NCBI GenBank assembly: GCA_902598825.1
Contig: CACKDD010000009.1
Coordinates: 1 to 35,659 of the forward strand
From: an uncultured Pelagibacteraceae bacterium
GTDB taxonomy: Bacteria; Pseudomonadota; Alphaproteobacteria; Pelagibacterales; Pelagibacteraceae
DNA length: 35,659 nt
Direction: 5' to 3'
This document shows, piece by piece, positions 18,443 through 26,724 of the stretch (the stretch's first letter is position 1; the number at the start of each line of letters is the position of its first letter). The translations under genes and the position numbers were made by a program. The notes below the pieces were generated by a model, which saw only the letters and a program-made list of their open reading frames with translations, had not been told where the DNA came from and ran no database searches.

Positions 18443-18831
18443 TGAACAAAAATTTTTTAATAGTAAACGCTAATTATTATAAGGACATATCAAGTGGTTT
18501 ATTAAAAAATGCCATAAATTTATTGCCTAAAAATTCAAAAGTAAAAATTATAAATGTTCCTGGAGTGTTTGAAATACCAGTTACAATCTCAAAAAATATA
18601 AAAAAATTCGATGGGTTCATTGCACTTGGATGTGTAATAAAAGGACAAACCCCACATTTTAATTTTATTTCACAAGCATCCACAGATGCAATTATGAAAC
18701 TGTCTATCAATTCAAAAAAACCAATTGGTAATGGTATAATAACTTGCTTGAATATGAAGCAAGCAAAAGCTAGAAAAAAAAAGGGTGCTGAAGCAGCTAA
18801 TGCTGTTTTGTCAGTTTTATCACAAAAATGA
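18442..18831 (+). CDS. ribH: 6,7-dimethyl-8-ribityllumazine synthase
   Basis: A 129-residue enzyme that condenses the RibB and RibD products to the lumazine. Family motifs are VPGVFEIPVTISKNI, FIALGCVIKGQTPHFNFI (with the catalytic His) and GIITCLNMKQAKAR. I start it at ATG 18442, which overlaps the ribB stop by one base (TGATG); a TTG one codon earlier is less likely. It is slightly short at the N-terminus compared with typical homologues of about 150 residues. Its stop overlaps the nusB start (ATGA). Confidence 0.94.
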   Translation: MNKNFLIVNANYYKDISSGLLKNAINLLPKNSKVKIINVPGVFEIPVTISKNIKKFDGFIALGCVIKGQTPHFNFISQASTDAIMKLSINSKKPIGNGIITCLNMKQAKARKKKGAEAANAVLSVLSQK

Positions 18832-19232
18832 AAACTTCATTTAGTCCTAAAAATAATCCTAGAGTTATAATTATTCAAAAATTATATGGTAAGTTTTATA
18901 ATGATGATGAACAACTAACCTATCCAAAACATAGGTTTAAAAAATTTATTAAAGATATTGTTTCAGGTACCATAGAGCGTAATGATATAATCCTTGAAGA
19001 ATTAGAAAAAAATTTAGGTGAAAAATTTTCTTTAGACAATTTAGATAGATTATTTCAGGTTATTTTAAAGTCAGCTACTTACGAGTTTTTGTATAAACCA
19101 AATTTATCAATGAAAATAATAATCAAAGAATATCTTGATGCTTCAAACTTTTTCATAGATGACACTCAAACAAAATACTTAAATGCTTTATTAGATAATA
19201 TTGCTAAAAAATTAAGATCCTCTAATGCATGA
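18828..19232 (+). CDS. nusB: Transcription antitermination factor NusB
   Basis: A 134-residue all-helical RNA-binding protein that acts with NusE (S10) in rRNA antitermination. The ribH-nusB-thiL order is standard. Sequence support comes from FKKFIKDIVSGTIERNDIILEELEK and LDRLFQVILKSATYEFLYKPNLSMKIIIKEYLDAS, the latter matching the conserved NusB helix (usually LRxaxxEL...vPxxVvInEyvelak). It is diverged at the N-terminus, where the usual RxxAlQ motif appears only as RVIIIQKLYG. Confidence 0.88.
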   Translation: MKTSFSPKNNPRVIIIQKLYGKFYNDDEQLTYPKHRFKKFIKDIVSGTIERNDIILEELEKNLGEKFSLDNLDRLFQVILKSATYEFLYKPNLSMKIIIKEYLDASNFFIDDTQTKYLNALLDNIAKKLRSSNA

Positions 19233-20184
19233 GTTTGAGCTAATTAATAAATACTTTTCAAAACTATCCAAAAATAATAAAGGTTCACTTAGATTAAATG
19301 ATGATGTTTTTTTTGATAAATCAAAAAATTTAGTAATCTCAATAGATACCTACATACAAGGTATACATTTTATTGATTTTAAAAAACCTGATTTAGTAAT
19401 AAAAAAAATTATCAGATCTTCTATCTCAGATCTAATTTGTAAAGGTGTTAAACCATTATACTATTTTATTTCTGGCTCAGGTAATAAAAAAACTTTTTCA
19501 ATCACAAATTTAAAAAAAATTTCAAAATCTTTAAACCAAGAACAAAAAAAATATAAAATTTTTCTTTGTGGAGGTGACACCGTATTATCTAATAAATTAA
19601 GTTTTTCAATTACTTCTGTTGGATTTTCAAAAAAAATAATACCTAGAAACAATGCTAAATTAGGTGATGATATTTATGTTACAGGTAATTTAGGAGATAG
19701 TTATGCTGGACTAAAGATTTTAAAAAAAAGTATCAATATAAATAAAAATCTAAAAAAATATTTTATAAATAAGTACTATTTACCTAATCTTCATCCTAAA
19801 TTAATAAATAAGTTAGTATTATTTACCAACACTTCAATAGATATTTCTGATGGTTTAATTACAGATTTAGAAAAACTTATCAATAAACAAAAATTATCAT
19901 ATAAATTATTTTTTGATAAGATACCGATATCAAAAAATTTAGAAAAATTAATTGAACTAAAAAAATTTAATAAAAAAAATTTTTTTTCAAAAGGAGATGA
20001 TTATCAAATTCTATTTACAGCTAATTCATCTAAATCCAGAATCATTGGTAAATTGAGCAAAACATTGAATATAAAGATTACTAAAATAGGAAAAATTTGT
20101 TCGATATCTCAAAAATCACAAATTATTGATCAAAAAGGGAAGAAAATTAGGCTTAAAGACAAAGGTTATTATCATCAATTCTAA
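19225..20184 (+). CDS. thiL: Thiamine-monophosphate kinase
   Basis: A 319-residue enzyme phosphorylating thiamine monophosphate to the active diphosphate. Family features are LRLNDDVFFDKSKNLVISIDTYIQGIHF with metal/ATP acidic residues, FLCGGDTVLSNKLSFSITSVG, SIDISDGLITDLEKL and FFSKGDDYQILFTA. It overlaps nusB by eight bases. It is the last gene of the rib-nusB-thiL run; an 82-base gap with a likely promoter separates it from hppA. Confidence 0.92.
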   Translation: MHEFELINKYFSKLSKNNKGSLRLNDDVFFDKSKNLVISIDTYIQGIHFIDFKKPDLVIKKIIRSSISDLICKGVKPLYYFISGSGNKKTFSITNLKKISKSLNQEQKKYKIFLCGGDTVLSNKLSFSITSVGFSKKIIPRNNAKLGDDIYVTGNLGDSYAGLKILKKSININKNLKKYFINKYYLPNLHPKLINKLVLFTNTSIDISDGLITDLEKLINKQKLSYKLFFDKIPISKNLEKLIELKKFNKKNFFSKGDDYQILFTANSSKSRIIGKLSKTLNIKITKIGKICSISQKSQIIDQKGKKIRLKDKGYYHQF

Positions 20185-20194
20185 AAGTTAATTA

Positions 20195-20222
20195 TTGCCT
20201 TTTATATGCATTTTTGTATTGT
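20195..20222 (+). promoter_or_regulatory. Candidate promoter of hppA
   Basis: TTGCCT (20195-20200) and TATTGT (20217-20222) lie 16 bases apart in the 82-base gap before hppA, about 45 bases upstream of its start. An AAGGTC Shine-Dalgarno-like sequence precedes the ATG, so unlike several genes here hppA would have a conventional leader. Matches are partial and the call is tentative. Confidence 0.35.
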
Positions 20223-20266
20223 GCGGATTTTAATAACTAACAACCAACAACTTATTTAAGGTCTTT

Positions 20267-22372
20267 ATGAATTCAAACGTTGAAACTATTCTTTTATACA
20301 CTATTGCAGCAGGTTTTTTATCTATCATTTATGGATATTTTACCGGAAAAAATATTTTAAGTTCAAGCGCAGGAAATTCTAAAATGCAAGAAATAGCTTC
20401 AGCTATTCAAATAGGTGCTAAGGCATATTTAGCAAGACAATATAAAACTATTGCAATTGTTGGTGTAGTCGTGTTGGTGATAGTAAGTATAGCTTTTAGT
20501 CCTCTTGTTGGTTTAGGGTACTTAATTGGAGCAGCTTTATCTGGTATAGCAGGATATGTTGGAATGTTAGTTTCAGTTGAAGCTAATGTGAGAACTGCTG
20601 AAGCATCTAGAAAAGGTTTAGCAAGTGGTTTATCAGTTGCTTTCAAATCTGGTGCAGTAACAGGAATGTTAGTTGCTGGTTTGGCATTATTGTCAATTGC
20701 TGTTTATTATTATTTACTATTGAAATTTAATATTGATGAAAGAGAAATTGTAAATGCTTTAGTTGCATTAGGGTTTGGTGCATCCTTAATATCTATTTTT
20801 GCGAGATTAGGTGGAGGGATATTTACAAAAGGAGCCGATGTAGGAGCTGATCTAGTTGGAAAAGTTGAAGCAGGTATACCAGAGGATGATCCTAGAAACC
20901 CAGCTGTAATTGCAGACAATGTTGGTGATAATGTAGGTGACTGCGCAGGTATGGCTGCTGATTTGTTTGAAACATATGCGGTTACTATTGTTGCTACAAT
21001 GGTTTTGTCATCTATTTTTTTCCAAGGTGACATGTCTATGATGATTTATCCTCTAACTATTGGTGGAGCCTGTATTTTAACATCTATATTAGGTACTTTC
21101 TTTGTTAAATTAGGAAATAGTAAAAATGTAATGAATGCATTATACAAAGGTTTTGTTGTTTCAGCTGTTTCTTCGCTAATAATACTTTATCCAGTTACTG
21201 ACTATGTATTAGGTTTAGACAATACGTATAATTTAAATAACAAAGTTTTTTCAGGTATGAGTTTGTACTATTGTGGAATTATAGGTTTAGTAATAACAGG
21301 TTTATTAATTTGGGTTACTGAGTATTACACAGGAACTAATTACAGACCTGTTAGAAGTGTAGCTAGTTCATCCACTACAGGTCATGGAACTAATGTTATT
21401 CAAGGATTAGCTGTTTCACTAGAAGCTACAGCAATTCCAGCATTAATTATTGTTACTGGAATACTAGCAACCAATCATATTGCTGGTCTTTATGGAATTG
21501 CTATTGCAGTCACAACTATGTTAGCTTTAGCTGGAATGGTTGTTGCACTAGATGCTTACGGTCCTGTTACTGATAATGCAGGTGGTATAGCTGAAATGTC
21601 AAAATTACCAAATAATGTGAGAAAAACTACAGATGCACTTGATGCAGTCGGCAACACAACAAAGGCTGTTACAAAAGGATATGCTATAGGTTCTGCAGGG
21701 TTAGGAGCTTTAGTTCTTTTTGCGGCATATACTGAAGATATAAAGCACTTCTCTAAAGAAGCAGGATCTGCACTTGAGGGAATTGTAGTTACTTTTGATT
21801 TATCAAATCCATATGTTGTTGTGGGTTTATTGATTGGTGGAATGCTTCCATATTTATTTGGTTCAATGGGTATGCAAGCCGTTGGTAGAGCAGGTGGTGC
21901 TGTAGTTGTTGAAGTAAGAAGACAATTTAAAAAATATCCAGGTATTATGAAGAGAAAACAGAAACCTGATTATGCAAAGCTTGTTGATTTATTAACAGTC
22001 GCTGCAATTAAAGAAATGATCATACCATCATTGTTACCAGTATTGTCACCAATTGTACTATACTTTATTATTTTTTCTATTGGTGGCCAGGTAGCTGCAT
22101 TAGCTTCAGTTGGTGCAATGTTATTGGGGGTTATTATAACTGGATTGTTTGTAGCTGTTTCAATGACTGCAGGTGGTGGCGCTTGGGATAATGCAAAAAA
22201 ATATATTGAAGATGGTAATCATGGAGGAAAAGGATCTGAAGCCCATAAAGCAGCTGTAACAGGTGATACTGTTGGAGATCCATATAAAGATACTGCTGGA
22301 CCAGCAGTTAACCCAATGATTAAGATTACTAATATAGTAGCTTTATTATTGTTAGCTGTTATCGCTGGTTAA
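20267..22372 (+). CDS. hppA: K+-independent proton-translocating pyrophosphatase
   Basis: A 701-residue integral membrane protein, about 16 helices, that couples pyrophosphate hydrolysis to proton export. The substrate motif [21 protein letters not shown] begins at residue 191, and [19 protein letters not shown] follows at 217-235. Lys466 in [10 protein letters not shown] is the residue that marks the K+-independent class, so I infer an H+ pump that does not need potassium. The C-terminal [12 protein letters not shown] and [18 protein letters not shown] are intact. It lets the cell conserve energy from biosynthetic pyrophosphate, a known trait of SAR11. Its last 14 bases overlap bamE on the other strand. 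Confidence 0.97.
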   Translation: MNSNVETILLYTIAAGFLSIIYGYFTGKNILSSSAGNSKMQEIASAIQIGAKAYLARQYKTIAIVGVVVLVIVSIAFSPLVGLGYLIGAALSGIAGYVGMLVSVEANVRTAEASRKGLASGLSVAFKSGAVTGMLVAGLALLSIAVYYYLLLKFNIDEREIVNALVALGFGASLISIFARLGGGIFTKGADVGADLVGKVEAGIPEDDPRNPAVIADNVGDNVGDCAGMAADLFETYAVTIVATMVLSSIFFQGDMSMMIYPLTIGGACILTSILGTFFVKLGNSKNVMNALYKGFVVSAVSSLIILYPVTDYVLGLDNTYNLNNKVFSGMSLYYCGIIGLVITGLLIWVTEYYTGTNYRPVRSVASSSTTGHGTNVIQGLAVSLEATAIPALIIVTGILATNHIAGLYGIAIAVTTMLALAGMVVALDAYGPVTDNAGGIAEMSKLPNNVRKTTDALDAVGNTTKAVTKGYAIGSAGLGALVLFAAYTEDIKHFSKEAGSALEGIVVTFDLSNPYVVVGLLIGGMLPYLFGSMGMQAVGRAGGAVVVEVRRQFKKYPGIMKRKQKPDYAKLVDLLTVAAIKEMIIPSLLPVLSPIVLYFIIFSIGGQVAALASVGAMLLGVIITGLFVAVSMTAGGGAWDNAKKYIEDGNHGGKGSEAHKAAVTGDTVGDPYKDTAGPAVNPMIKITNIVALLLLAVIAG

Positions 22373-22844
22373 TTTCTTTTCTTTTTTTGGCCCTCACACC
22401 AAGAGGGTCATTAATTTTTTGTCTCATACTAGACATAAAGTCATAAATAAAAGAATTTCTTGCAAATCCAGCCTCTGTAGTATTACTAACAATTTTTATA
22501 TCTTCCATATTATCTATATTTAAAAACTCTTTCTTCTTTAGCACTCCATAATTGTCAATTTCTAAAACAAGTATATCATTTTTATAAATTTTCATTCTTC
22601 CAAGATTTTTTATATTTGATTGAGTTTGTTTTCTTTCAATATAAATCCATACATCATTATCAAATTTACTTTTAGTTGAAGGGCTTCCTAAAATTTTTCT
22701 TATATCATTAGTAGTTGACTCATTTACTATCAATGTTTTTTGTTTTTTTTCAAGAAATGGTACACCGTGGTGTTTATTCACTTTTTTAAATGAGCAATTA
22801 GTTGCTATAATTGAGAAAAAAATTATATATAATATTTTTAACAT
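22359..22844 (-). CDS. bamE: Outer membrane assembly lipoprotein BamE/OmlA
   Basis: A 161-residue lipoprotein of the outer-membrane protein assembly machine. The signal ([17 protein letters not shown]) ends in a lipobox with Cys17 as the acylation site. The SmpA/OmlA core is recognisable: [31 protein letters not shown], followed by [17 protein letters not shown]. The C-terminal [16 protein letters not shown] tail is common in alphaproteobacterial homologues. Its ATG (22844-22842) overlaps the start codon of the divergent chaperone gene in CATG, so each promoter must lie in the other gene. It converges with hppA by a 14-base overlap. Confidence 0.9.
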   Translation of the reverse strand: MLKILYIIFFSIIATNCSFKKVNKHHGVPFLEKKQKTLIVNESTTNDIRKILGSPSTKSKFDNDVWIYIERKQTQSNIKNLGRMKIYKNDILVLEIDNYGVLKKKEFLNIDNMEDIKIVSNTTEAGFARNSFIYDFMSSMRQKINDPLGVRAKKRKEINQR

Positions 22845-23310
22845 GAGTAAAAATTATATTAATATTTATAACAATTTAATCAATTACTCTAGAAATAAAG
22901 ATTTGTATATTTCACTTAATCGTCAAGATAATTTTTCTGATAGATTGACGTTTTTTTTAATACATTTTGCCTTTTTTTTAAAAAACTATAAAAATAGGGA
23001 AAATAAAGAGATTTTACAAAAAATTTATGATTTTAATTTCAGACAATTAGAACTTAGTATCAGAGAAATTGGCTACGGTGATCAATCTATAAACAAAAAA
23101 ATGAAAGTTTATTTGAATTTGTTCCATGCAATTGTTTCAGAAATTCATTTTTGGGATGATTTAGATAAAAATGAAAAGTTAAAAAAACTTTCTATATTTT
23201 TAGAAGATTTTAGTAAAATAGAGAATTTAGTTGTATATTTTGATGATTTTAACCAAAATTTAAGTAAAAAATCTTTGAATTTTTTTTTAAAAGGTGTAAG
23301 TAACCTTTAA
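22843..23310 (+). CDS. Ubiquinol-cytochrome c chaperone (CBP3) family protein
   Basis: A 155-residue protein, mostly helical. The diagnostic stretch is [20 protein letters not shown], matching the LREMGVGDxxVpKrM pattern of the CBP3/UbiqCyt_C_chap family, which helps assemble cytochrome bc1. The upstream [18 protein letters not shown] corresponds to the family's LH-containing helix. In many alphaproteobacteria this gene sits next to omlA/bamE and upstream of a DUF177 gene and plsX, which supports the call; here the DUF177 gene is missing and rpmF follows after two bases. It is diverged and rather short. Confidence 0.75.
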   Translation: MSKNYINIYNNLINYSRNKDLYISLNRQDNFSDRLTFFLIHFAFFLKNYKNRENKEILQKIYDFNFRQLELSIREIGYGDQSINKKMKVYLNLFHAIVSEIHFWDDLDKNEKLKKLSIFLEDFSKIENLVVYFDDFNQNLSKKSLNFFLKGVSNL

Positions 23311-23312
23311 TT

Positions 23313-23495
23313 ATGGCTGTACCAAAACGTAAACAAACTCCTTCAAGGACTGGTATGAGAAGAGCTCAAAATATGAAGTTCTCATCTAAGAACATTGTTG
23401 AGGATAAAAAATCTGGTGAATATAGATTATCTCATCATTTAGACTTAAAAACAGGTATGTACAAAGGTCGTCAAGTTTTAGATCCAAAAGAATAA
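23313..23495 (+). CDS. rpmF: Large ribosomal subunit protein bL32
   Basis: A 60-residue ribosomal protein. The N-terminus [19 protein letters not shown] is the L32 signature. The alphaproteobacterial C-terminus [18 protein letters not shown] is present. No zinc-binding cysteines are visible, as is usual for this C-minus form. It lies before plsX, the conserved rpmF-plsX pairing. Confidence 0.96.
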   Translation: MAVPKRKQTPSRTGMRRAQNMKFSSKNIVEDKKSGEYRLSHHLDLKTGMYKGRQVLDPKE

Positions 23496-23498
23496 TAA

Positions 23499-23504
23499 TA
23501 TATT
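23499..23504 (+). promoter_or_regulatory. Candidate -10 box of plsX (leaderless)
   Basis: TATATT lies exactly five bases before the plsX ATG in the 14-base gap after rpmF. The spacing is the same as at dapA, the RSH gene and argC. The surrounding sequence is all A/T, so this is the weakest of the four. Confidence 0.25.
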
Positions 23505-23509
23505 TAACA

Positions 23510-24511
23510 ATGTCAGATTTAATTAAAATTGCAGTAGATGCAATGGGTGGTGATGGTTCTCCTAAAAAAGTTATTGATGGTATTATTCATAATCAAAAAT
23601 CAGACAATAATAATTTTTTTAAAATTTTTGGTGATCAGGATGAAATAAAAAAACATATTGTTGGTAAGATGAGTGATGCCTCATATGAAATAGTTCATAC
23701 TACTAATGTTGTTAAAAGCACTGATAGTCCTTTAGAGGCAGCTAAAAGAGGAAAAGATACTAGTATGTGGCTATCTATTGAAAGTGTCAAAAATAAAGAA
23801 ACTGATATTGTTATTTCAGCAGGTAATACAGGTGCACTTCTTGTAATTGCTAAATTAAATCTTAAAATGATTGAAAATATAGATAAACCAGCTTTATCTG
23901 CTCTCTGGCCTAATAAAAAAGGTATGAGTGTAGTTTTAGATCTAGGTGCAAATATTGATTGTAGTTCAAAAAATTTAGTTGATTTTTCTATTATGGGTTC
24001 ATCACTTTATAAATCTCTATATCCTAATGAAACACCTAATGTAGCATTGTTAAACATTGGGTCAGAAGAGCTAAAAGGAAATGAAATAATTAAAGAAACC
24101 TATCAAACATTAAATGACAAAAAATCTAAAAATTTTGATTTTGCTGGTTATATAGAGGGAAATGAACTTATGAATGGAAAAGTAAATGTTATTGTTTCTG
24201 ACGGCTTTACTGGTAACGTTGCACTCAAAACAGCAGAAGGTACAGCTAATTTTATAACTGGTGAACTTAAACAAGCATTAAGTGGATCTATTTTAGGTAA
24301 AATTTCATCTATATTAAACATATCAAACCTAAAAAAATTCAAAAAAAGACTAGACCCAAGATTATATAACGGAGCTATTTTTATTGGATTAGACTCACCT
24401 GTTGTAAAAAGTCATGGTGGAACTGATTTTATTGGATTTTCAAATTCTTTAAATGTTTGTAATAAGATTGTAAAAGGAAATTTGATAGATAAGATTACAA
24501 GTAATATATAA
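23510..24511 (+). CDS. plsX: Phosphate acyltransferase PlsX
   Basis: A 333-residue enzyme that converts acyl-ACP to acyl-phosphate for phospholipid synthesis. Family motifs are IAVDAMGGDGSPK at the N-terminus, VISAGNTGALL near residue 105, VVLDLGANIDCSSKNL and IVSDGFTGNVALKTAEG. The C-terminus has VVKSHGGTD. In most relatives fabH comes next; here ihfA follows after five bases. Confidence 0.95.
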   Translation: MSDLIKIAVDAMGGDGSPKKVIDGIIHNQKSDNNNFFKIFGDQDEIKKHIVGKMSDASYEIVHTTNVVKSTDSPLEAAKRGKDTSMWLSIESVKNKETDIVISAGNTGALLVIAKLNLKMIENIDKPALSALWPNKKGMSVVLDLGANIDCSSKNLVDFSIMGSSLYKSLYPNETPNVALLNIGSEELKGNEIIKETYQTLNDKKSKNFDFAGYIEGNELMNGKVNVIVSDGFTGNVALKTAEGTANFITGELKQALSGSILGKISSILNISNLKKFKKRLDPRLYNGAIFIGLDSPVVKSHGGTDFIGFSNSLNVCNKIVKGNLIDKITSNI

Positions 24512-24516
24512 ACAAA

Positions 24517-24816
24517 ATGAGAATAAATTTAACTAAAAAAGACTTAGTTAATACAGTTTATATGCAGATTGGATTTTCAAAACAAATCTCTGAAAATCTT
24601 ATCGAAGAATTTTTTTCAATTATAGTCTTAAGTTTAAAAAAAAAAAGAAGTGTAAAGATTTCTAAATTTGGAACATTTTCTATTAGATCTAAAAAATCAA
24701 GAATAGGAAGAAATCCCAAAACAAAAGAGAGTAAAGTTATTTCTGATAGAGATGTAGTGCTTTTTAAACCATCAAAAGAATTTAAAGAATTTATCAACCA
24801 AAAAAAAGATGAATAA
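24517..24816 (+). CDS. ihfA: Integration host factor alpha subunit
   Basis: A 99-residue DNA-bending protein of the HU/IHF family. The N-terminal LTKKDLVNTVYMQIGFSKQISENLIEEFF forms the helical body, and VKISKFGTFSIRSKKSRIGRNPKTKE is the arm with the GRNPKT intercalating tip. Position before a MerR gene identifies it as the alpha rather than beta subunit. IHF bends DNA and is also a cofactor for many tyrosine recombinases, such as the one at the right end. It overlaps merR by eight bases. Confidence 0.92.
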   Translation: MRINLTKKDLVNTVYMQIGFSKQISENLIEEFFSIIVLSLKKKRSVKISKFGTFSIRSKKSRIGRNPKTKESKVISDRDVVLFKPSKEFKEFINQKKDE

Positions 24817-25180
24817 AGTAGCTGGTTCATACAAAACTATAGGTGAAGTTGTAAAGATTTTAGGTCTGAAATCCAAAAATGGTGAGTCTTTGCCAACACA
24901 TACAATTCGTTTTTGGGAAAAAAAATTTAAACAAATAAAACCTAAAATATTTAATAATAATAGACGATATTATGATCAAAAAAATATTGAGTTATTAAAA
25001 AAAATTCATTTTTTACTTAAAGAACAGGGGATGACTATAAATGGAGCCAAAAAAATATTAAACAACAATGAACCATTAAAACTTGACGAAACTTCAAATA
25101 ATTCTATAAAGACTGTTAATTTAAAAAACAAGTTAGTAAAGATTTCTAATCTTGTTAAAGTTTTAAAAAAAATAAAATAA
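24809..25180 (+). CDS. MerR-family transcriptional regulator
   Basis: A 123-residue regulator with a winged helix-turn-helix (YKTIGEVVKILGL, then THTIRFWEKKFKQIKP and NNRRYYDQKNIELLKKI). The rest is a short helical tail with no recognisable ligand domain or metal-binding cysteines. It is the conserved MerR gene found after ihfA in alphaproteobacteria; its regulon is not known to me. It starts inside ihfA and ends one base before rpmG, so these small genes are probably cotranscribed. Confidence 0.88.
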   Translation: MNKVAGSYKTIGEVVKILGLKSKNGESLPTHTIRFWEKKFKQIKPKIFNNNRRYYDQKNIELLKKIHFLLKEQGMTINGAKKILNNNEPLKLDETSNNSIKTVNLKNKLVKISNLVKVLKKIK

Positions 25181-25181
25181 T

Positions 25182-25373
25182 ATGGCAAAAAAAACACATG
25201 TAAAAGTACGTTTAGTACCCGAAGCTAAACCGGATAGTCCTTTTTTCTATTATGTTAAAAAACCTGCAGGTGGTGAAAAAGCTAAAGTTAAATTAAAAGC
25301 AAAAAAGTATAATCCTGTCACTCGTAAACATGAAGTTTTTGTTGAAAAGAAACTTCCACCTCATAGTAAATAG
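25182..25373 (+). CDS. rpmG: Large ribosomal subunit protein bL33
   Basis: A 63-residue ribosomal protein. THVKVRLVPEA and FFYYVKKP match the N-terminal strand pair, and KKYNPVTRKHEVFVEKKLP is the alphaproteobacterial L33 C-terminus (KYDPVARKHVxFkE). It lacks zinc cysteines. It is slightly longer than the usual 55 residues because of a GGEKAKVKLK insertion before the conserved end. Its stop directly abuts the chorismate mutase stop on the other strand. Confidence 0.93.
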   Translation: MAKKTHVKVRLVPEAKPDSPFFYYVKKPAGGEKAKVKLKAKKYNPVTRKHEVFVEKKLPPHSK

Positions 25374-25664
25374 TTATCTTTTTTTAAAATTCCTTTTTTC
25401 GTAATCAATATAAGACCAGATCATATTTTTCCAAATTCGGTTAGTTATTTTTGGATCAATTTTATTTTGTATAGATTTTTTTTTAATATTTTTAAGAATT
25501 AAGTTAATTCTTCTTTGATCTACTATTTGGTTCTTTTTATCTTTAAGAGCTAATACTTTATTAACAAGGACTGTTCTTTTTTTTATAACTTTAATTAGAG
25601 TATTATCTAATTTATCTAGTTCTGATCTTATTTTACTCAGTTTTTTTCTTTTATGTGGCGACAT
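25374..25664 (-). CDS. Chorismate mutase, AroQ type
   Basis: A 96-residue all-helical protein that rearranges chorismate to prephenate for Phe/Tyr synthesis. The AroQ pattern is present: LSKIRSELDKLDNTLIKVIKKRTVLVNKVLALKDK with the helix-1 Arg and the Arg/Lys of the active site, followed by QRRINLILKNI. The C-terminal KNMIWSYIDYEK corresponds to the third helix. It is short but normal for a stand-alone alphaproteobacterial AroQ enzyme. Neighbours do not add information. Confidence is good but not complete because of strong sequence divergence. Confidence 0.85.
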   Translation of the reverse strand: MSPHKRKKLSKIRSELDKLDNTLIKVIKKRTVLVNKVLALKDKKNQIVDQRRINLILKNIKKKSIQNKIDPKITNRIWKNMIWSYIDYEKRNFKKR

Positions 25665-25707
25665 TTATATATTTGGATTATTAAAAAATTATTATATTTA
25701 TGGCTTC

Positions 25708-26724
25708 ATGTATACAGTTAATCCAAAAATAAATAATCAATTATCTCTTTGGTTGATAACCATGTTTTGGATTATAGCAATTATGATTGTTGTTGGTGGT
25801 CTTACAAGATTAACTGACTCAGGTCTTTCCATAACTGAATGGCAGTTATTTTCTGGCATCTTACCTCCTTTAAATAATAATGATTGGATCATGTATTTTA
25901 ATCTCTACAAAAAAATTCCTGAGTATGAATTACAAAATTACAACATGACTTTACAAGAATTTAAAATAATTTTTTGGTGGGAGTGGGGTCATAGATTTTT
26001 AGGAAGAGTAATTGGTATCAGTTTTCTAATTCCTTTAGTTTATTTCTCCTTTAAAATTGAATTTTATAGATTGTTGAATTTATATTTAATATTTTTTCTA
26101 ATATGTTTCCAAGGTTTTATAGGTTGGTATATGGTTAGTAGTGGTCTAGTTGATAGAGTTGATGTAAGTCATTTTAGACTCTCAATTCATTTATTAATAG
26201 CATTTTTGATTTTATCATTAATTTTTTGGAATTATTTAAAAACTAAAGTTATCAATTATAACACAAGAAGAATAAGTGTATTTTTACCATTAATATTTTT
26301 GATACTTGTATTTATACAAATAGTAGTAGGTGCTTTCGTTTCTGGTATGGATGCTGGTAAAATCTATAATTCTTGGCCTCTAATGGACAATACTTATTTC
26401 CCAAATGATAATGATTTTAAAGATCTGTTTACATTATCTGCTTTTAGTGACCCTTCTTTAGTCCAATTCATGCATAGAAATTTGGCGTATTTGATCATGT
26501 TCTTTTATTTTTTTATTTTTTATAAGATATATAAAAACAAAATTTATGATTTATATAAATCTATAAACATTTTAGGTATTTTTATAATCCTGCAAATTGT
26601 TTTAGGTATTTATACAGTGATATACGGTGCACAACTTTATATTGCAGCTATGCACCAATTAAGTTCGATTTTTTTAGTAAGTTCATGTATTTATTTTTTT
26701 TATATAAATACAAGGTTTAACTAA
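25708..26724 (+). CDS. ctaA: Heme A synthase (COX15/CtaA)
   Basis: A 338-residue membrane enzyme, about eight helices, that oxidises heme O to heme A for cytochrome c oxidase. The family motif GGLTRLTDSGLSITEWQLFSG is near residues 28-48. Four conserved heme-ligand histidines can be seen: WEWGHRFLGR, DVSHFRLSIH, QFMHRNLAY and AAMHQLSS. Length matches the alphaproteobacterial CtaA. It is convergent with metY and overlaps it by eight bases. Confidence 0.95.
   Translation: MYTVNPKINNQLSLWLITMFWIIAIMIVVGGLTRLTDSGLSITEWQLFSGILPPLNNNDWIMYFNLYKKIPEYELQNYNMTLQEFKIIFWWEWGHRFLGRVIGISFLIPLVYFSFKIEFYRLLNLYLIFFLICFQGFIGWYMVSSGLVDRVDVSHFRLSIHLLIAFLILSLIFWNYLKTKVINYNTRRISVFLPLIFLILVFIQIVVGAFVSGMDAGKIYNSWPLMDNTYFPNDNDFKDLFTLSAFSDPSLVQFMHRNLAYLIMFFYFFIFYKIYKNKIYDLYKSINILGIFIILQIVLGIYTVIYGAQLYIAAMHQLSSIFLVSSCIYFFYINTRFN

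Noticed and set aside
20710..21033. 107-codon frame opposite hppA
   Set aside because: Shadow of the repeated Gly/Ala/Val codons of the pyrophosphatase; no independent start signals.
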